DNA of 53,495 nt from assembly GCA_902470805.1 (NCBI GenBank), contig CABRHX010000015.1:1-53495 (forward strand). The letters are read 5' to 3'. Position numbers and translations under genes: made by a program. Under the pieces are notes generated by a model. It ran no database searches. It was not told the origin of the DNA and worked only from the letters and a program-made list of their open reading frames with translations. Below are positions 50,827-53,495 of this stretch, piece after piece. How positions within the stretch are numbered: the stretch's first letter is position 1; each line of letters starts with the position of its first letter. Source of the DNA: an uncultured Collinsella sp. Its GTDB lineage: Bacteria; Actinomycetota; Coriobacteriia; Coriobacteriales; Coriobacteriaceae.

Positions 50827-51531
50827 CTACGGGCGCGGCGGCACCAAAACATCGTAACGAACGGCCTTGCCCGCAAGTTGATAGCTCGGCTTAACGCCGG
50901 CAAGCAGTGGCCCCTTCACCGGTCGCTTGATAACGACCTTGCGCGGGTGCACCGCAAGCGCAGCTTCGACCAACGTCTCCTCATCGGCGCACGGCTGTTC
51001 CAGATGATGCAAGAGTTGGAACTTCTTTTTAACCGCCGCGCTCTTGGTGCGTCCGGGAAACATGGGGTCCAGATACACCACGTCAGGAACGGTGAGCTCG
51101 CCCTGCCCGATCAGCTCAGCTGTATGGCGAAGGCCGGCAATGCTGTCCTCGCCCGCATGTAAGCGCATGCGCGCCACGGCTGTCGCAAGCGCCGGATCAT
51201 CTGCCGCGCGATCCAAGGCATCCTTGAGGAGCGCCGCGATCACGCAATCCTGCTCATACAGATCGACGGCAAAACCCGCAGCCGCCAGCAGCAGCGAATC
51301 CTCGCCAAAGCCTGCCGTGGCGTCAATCGCCCATGGGCTCTCGATGCCTTTTGTGCGCGCGGCCTTTACCAACAGCTCTTGCTGCAGACGGCCCTGCTTG
51401 AGTCGCGGCAGCATGCGGCCAAAATCCGCGCGCAGCTCCATCGTGCCGTCGGTGAGCGTGAGGCCCTCGGGCTTCCCGATCAGCTCAAGCCCCGCGGCCC
51501 GAGCAACAGATAAGGGATCGACGACGCCCAT
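50827..51531 (-). CDS. rsmJ: 16S rRNA (guanine1516-N2)-methyltransferase RsmJ
   Basis: A 234-aa SAM-dependent methyltransferase of the 30S subunit. AIDATAGFGEDSLLLAA is the SAM-binding motif I, VYLDPMFPGRTKSAAVKKK the family-specific DPMFP motif, and VVIKRP lies near the end. Length matches the family. ATG 51531 is preferred over GTG 51537 because AAGGAG is 5 bases upstream and overlaps the GTG. Preceded by a small membrane peptide gene on the same strand. Confidence 0.9.
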   Translation of the reverse strand: MGVVDPLSVARAAGLELIGKPEGLTLTDGTMELRADFGRMLPRLKQGRLQQELLVKAARTKGIESPWAIDATAGFGEDSLLLAAAGFAVDLYEQDCVIAALLKDALDRAADDPALATAVARMRLHAGEDSIAGLRHTAELIGQGELTVPDVVYLDPMFPGRTKSAAVKKKFQLLHHLEQPCADEETLVEAALAVHPRKVVIKRPVKGPLLAGVKPSYQLAGKAVRYDVLVPPRP

Positions 51532-51595
51532 GGACACTCCTTAACAAGCAAAACGAATACGCGGGGCACCGTTTATGTCAGCACCCAACCGTTCG

Positions 51596-51739
51596 CTATT
51601 GTCCCACATGCGACATGGCCCACAGCATCCCAATGCAAAGCACCGTCATCAATCCCGTGCACACGGCAGCGATCGCAGAATCACTCATGCGCCTTCCCAA
51701 CGACCGCGGCTCATGCACTTGCCCTGCTCCGTACATCAT
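51596..51739 (-). CDS. Small membrane peptide (47 aa)
   Basis: A 47-codon frame with an excellent ribosome site (AGGAGGAGCC before ATGATG). Residues 1-18 are soluble and basic (EPRSLGRRMSDS). Residues 19-43 (AIAAVCTGLMTVLCIGMLW and beyond) form one membrane helix. It ends SHVGQ. It lies 64 bases upstream of rsmJ on the same strand and may be co-transcribed. No homologue is recognised; the evidence is the ribosome site plus the helix. Confidence 0.6.
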   Translation of the reverse strand: MMYGAGQVHEPRSLGRRMSDSAIAAVCTGLMTVLCIGMLWAMSHVGQ

Positions 51740-51971
51740 GGCTCCTCCTTGAGACCAGCTCTTACCATGGACCCATCATCGCAGCGCCGCGCATACGCTG
51801 CCATCGATTTGACTTACGCCCAGCCTTCCTTTTTGAAAGGTTGGGCTTGGCTGCGCGGGCTCAATGCGCTTTCAAACGCATGCATCGCCGCGTTGAACTA
51901 CAATGTGCTTCACCATATGTGCAGTACATTGGGTGCGCCAAGTTGGCGTACTCGTATCGAAAGGACCAGCC
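51740..51971. other. Divergent promoter region before the membrane protein gene
   Basis: A candidate plus-strand promoter is TTGAAC (51893-51898) and TATGTG 17 bases later. An imperfect inverted repeat (GCCCAGCCTT with AAGGTTGGGC, about 51819-51848) lies upstream. No gene is seen. Confidence 0.45.
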
Positions 51972-52373
51972 ATGAGCTTCACTCGCAAGACTCTCAAAAT
52001 CCTTGCTCTCATCTACTTTGTTTTGGGCATCGCCAGCCTCGTCACCGCCGGCGTCGGTATTGCCACGGGCGGTCTCGATTCCACGTACGGTTCGTACGCC
52101 ACACTCGCAGCGGTCGTGCTTATCGCCAAGGGTCTCGTCGACCTTGCCGCAGGCGTCGCCGGTATCAAGGGCGCCAACAAGCCTTCGCAGGTGGACGGCG
52201 CGTTTAAGCTCGGTATTGTTGCCGCGGTCGCCACGCTTGCCCAAGCGGTGCTCACGCTTCCCGCGTTTGGCGGCGACGCCATCAACTTTGGCGCCTTTGT
52301 CATCGTGGTGTACGACCTGTTCTTTGTTCAGCAGGCACACGCCGTTAAGGCCGAGAACAAGGACCGCCTATAA
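51972..52373 (+). CDS. Four-helix membrane protein (133 aa)
   Basis: A hypothetical inner-membrane protein. Four hydrophobic helices alternate with short loops (ILALIYFVLGIASLVTAGVG; YATLAAVVLIAKGLVDLAAG; FKLGIVAAVATLAQAVLTL; FGAFVIVVYDLFFVQ), and the C-terminus is charged. AAAGGACC lies 6 bases before ATG 51972. Similar small proteins are common in gut Coriobacteria, but no function is known to me. Followed by its own terminator. Confidence 0.8.
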   Translation: MSFTRKTLKILALIYFVLGIASLVTAGVGIATGGLDSTYGSYATLAAVVLIAKGLVDLAAGVAGIKGANKPSQVDGAFKLGIVAAVATLAQAVLTLPAFGGDAINFGAFVIVVYDLFFVQQAHAVKAENKDRL

Positions 52374-52411
52374 GCGCTCGCTTCTCATAACCCCTGCAGC
52401 CAGGCAACTAA

Positions 52412-52447
52412 AAAGGGCCGATCGCGCATCTCCGCGGTCGGCCCTTT
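52412..52447 (+). terminator. Terminator after the membrane protein gene
   Basis: AAAGGGCCGA-CGCG pairs with CGCG-TCGGCCCTTT. Confidence 0.88.
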
Positions 52448-52463
52448 ACGTTTGCCCAGATAA

Positions 52464-52500
52464 AACCTACCAAAATAAACCTGTCCCTTTTTGGCAGGTT
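52464..52500 (-). terminator. Hairpin with CCTGTCCC loop after the RlmA-like gene
   Basis: AACCTACCAAAA pairs with TTTTTGGCAGGTT with one mismatch; the loop contains CCTGTCCC, the core of the GGGAC/GTCCC repeat family. It abuts the gene's stop codon on the minus strand. Confidence 0.7.
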
Positions 52501-52501
52501 G

Positions 52502-53317
52502 TTAGCTGTGGCGGTACTCGGCGATGATGAAGTCGATATCGGTCTGGAGCGTTTCCAGGTTTGCCAGGCGCTCTTTGTCGGCAGGGCGCGTGCGGTAGTA
52601 GTACGGCGTCATCTGGAACACCGCCTCGATATCGGCCTGGGTCTGGAGCGTAATATTCGCAGACACCCGCTGCGTTCCGACCAACTCGAGCTCGGTGGTC
52701 TTCGGCAGCTTCTCATCGTTAAGGTACGGCGTGTCGTAGAGCACCTCCTTGAGCCCAAAGAGATGACGGGCACCCGGCACCACGGTGTAGAGCGAGCCCT
52801 CGGGTGCCAGCACGCGGGCAAACTCGCGCTCGTTAAAGGGGGCAAAGAGCTCGGTCACCATATCGAAGGCGCCATCGGCCACGGGGACGTCCTTCATGTT
52901 GGCCACGAAATAGGTCGCATCGCCGCGCTTGGCGGCAAGGCGTACCATCTCTTTGCCCAGGTCGAAACCGTAAGCATCCACACCCGGCACCGCGCCCATG
53001 GCGCTGGTGTAGTAGCCCTCGCCGCAGCAAATATCGAGCAACGTCATGGGGCCGTTCGTAGACGCAGCGCACCCAGCCGCCCGCTCACGCACCAGCTCGA
53101 CCATTGCATCGCGCAACGGCGCATAGTAGCCACGGTTTAGAAAGTCACGACGGCTGCGTGCCTGCGACTTGGGATCGCCCATGGAGTCGCCGCTCTTGGA
53201 CGAGCGCAGTAGATATAGATAACCCTCGCGCGCACGGTCAAACCGGTGTCCGCCCGCACATGCGGCCCCACGCTCATCGTCCACCAACGGTTCATGGCAA
53301 ACGGGACACAACAACAT
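52502..53317 (-). CDS. RlmA-like 23S rRNA (guanine-N1)-methyltransferase
   Basis: A 271-aa SAM methyltransferase. The N-terminal zinc site is CPVC (4-7) with a later CAGGH. YLYLLRSSKSGDSMGDPKSQ and the FLNRGYYAPL segment are typical of RlmA. LLDICCGEGYYTSAM is the SAM motif and ELFAPFNEREFARVLAPEG follows. It should methylate G745 or G748 of 23S rRNA; the TlrB-type members give macrolide tolerance. AAGGAG precedes the ATG at 53317. It is transcribed leftward and ends at the GTCCC hairpin. Confidence 0.88.
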   Translation of the reverse strand: MLLCPVCHEPLVDDERGAACAGGHRFDRAREGYLYLLRSSKSGDSMGDPKSQARSRRDFLNRGYYAPLRDAMVELVRERAAGCAASTNGPMTLLDICCGEGYYTSAMGAVPGVDAYGFDLGKEMVRLAAKRGDATYFVANMKDVPVADGAFDMVTELFAPFNEREFARVLAPEGSLYTVVPGARHLFGLKEVLYDTPYLNDEKLPKTTELELVGTQRVSANITLQTQADIEAVFQMTPYYYRTRPADKERLANLETLQTDIDFIIAEYRHS

Positions 53318-53373
53318 GGCAACTCCTTAGCGCGAACAACACAACGCCCACCATTGTCTCACGCCTTCCCCAC

Positions 53374-53428
53374 CTAGTCATTGGGGACGTTCTTGAATGA
53401 CTAGTTAGAAGAGATAAGGAGTGTCCCC
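53374..53428. repeat. Interleaved inverted repeats (pseudoknot-like)
   Basis: CTAGTCATT (53374-53382) pairs with AATGACTAG (53396-53404), and GGGGAC (53383-53388) pairs with GTCCCC (53423-53428). The order is A, B, A', B', so both stems can form only as a pseudoknot. The GGGGAC/GTCCCC core links it to the other palindromes in the window. The last ~70 bases show no gene. Confidence 0.6.
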
Positions 53429-53495
53429 AGCTGCCGACAGAGACGATATGAGCAGGACATAAAAACATTGAGAGCCCCTGCTGCATGAAAGACCG

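Overview
The window is high-GC bacterial chromosome with dense genes, short intergenic gaps and AGGAGG-type ribosome sites. It most resembles a gut Coriobacteriia (Actinomycetota) genome, and Collinsella is my best guess. The basis is the gene set (bile salt hydrolase-type enzyme, reverse rubrerythrin, PdxR/PdxS/PdxT, DUF3516 helicase, Kup, TetM-like GTPase) and the intergenic palindromes. The species is inferred from gene content, not from a database match. I saw no rRNA, tRNA, CRISPR array or transposase gene.

Layout. 0-7 kb: DUF3516 helicase, DUF2130 coiled-coil protein, ChbG-type deacetylase, metallophosphoesterase, and three tiny genes of 27, 59 and 63 aa. 7-10.5 kb: aldehyde and alcohol dehydrogenases, then reverse rubrerythrin. 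10.5-12.2 kb: an accessory unit, a DUF559-like nuclease-fold gene between two copies of a ~120-bp inverted-repeat element. 12.1-15.2 kb: vitamin B6 locus, pdxR divergent from pdxST. 15.2-18 kb: structured intergenic DNA, an RGG-repeat protein and an MFS exporter. 18-26.4 kb: a peptide deformylase, an HTH-aminotransferase fusion with its own operators, a LysR/EamA pair, Kup, a bile salt hydrolase and a second deformylase-like protein that lacks the catalytic Glu. 26.4-32 kb: purine permease, esterase, MetE-like methyltransferase, LysR regulator and HAD phosphatase. 32-34 kb: TPP riboswitch followed by thiM, a thiamine-binding protein gene and thiE. 34-40 kb: patatin, then two related c-di-GMP signalling proteins. 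39.7-42.6 kb: Fe-S flavoprotein, ArsC-like protein, COG0523 GTPase, trmL. 42.7-47.5 kb: two paralogous AAA ATPases around a UvrA2-like ABC protein, bounded by palindromes. 47.6-53.3 kb: TetM-like GTPase, GNAT, a small Cys-rich protein, rsmJ, a 47-aa membrane peptide, a four-helix membrane protein and an RlmA-like methyltransferase.

Two intergenic repeat families stand out because they meet genes exactly at their stop codons. The first has termini reading CTAAGTGAGTAG, which holds TAA, TGA and TAG in the three frames; two adjacent genes end in Leu-Ser-Glu-stop inside it. The second is a GGGAC/GTCCC-cored palindrome family; trmL and the TetM-like gene both take their stop from an ATGTGACAAAGG palindrome. 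Each family brackets an accessory unit (the nuclease-like gene, and the ATPase/UvrA-like module). These are the most promising places to look for something undescribed.
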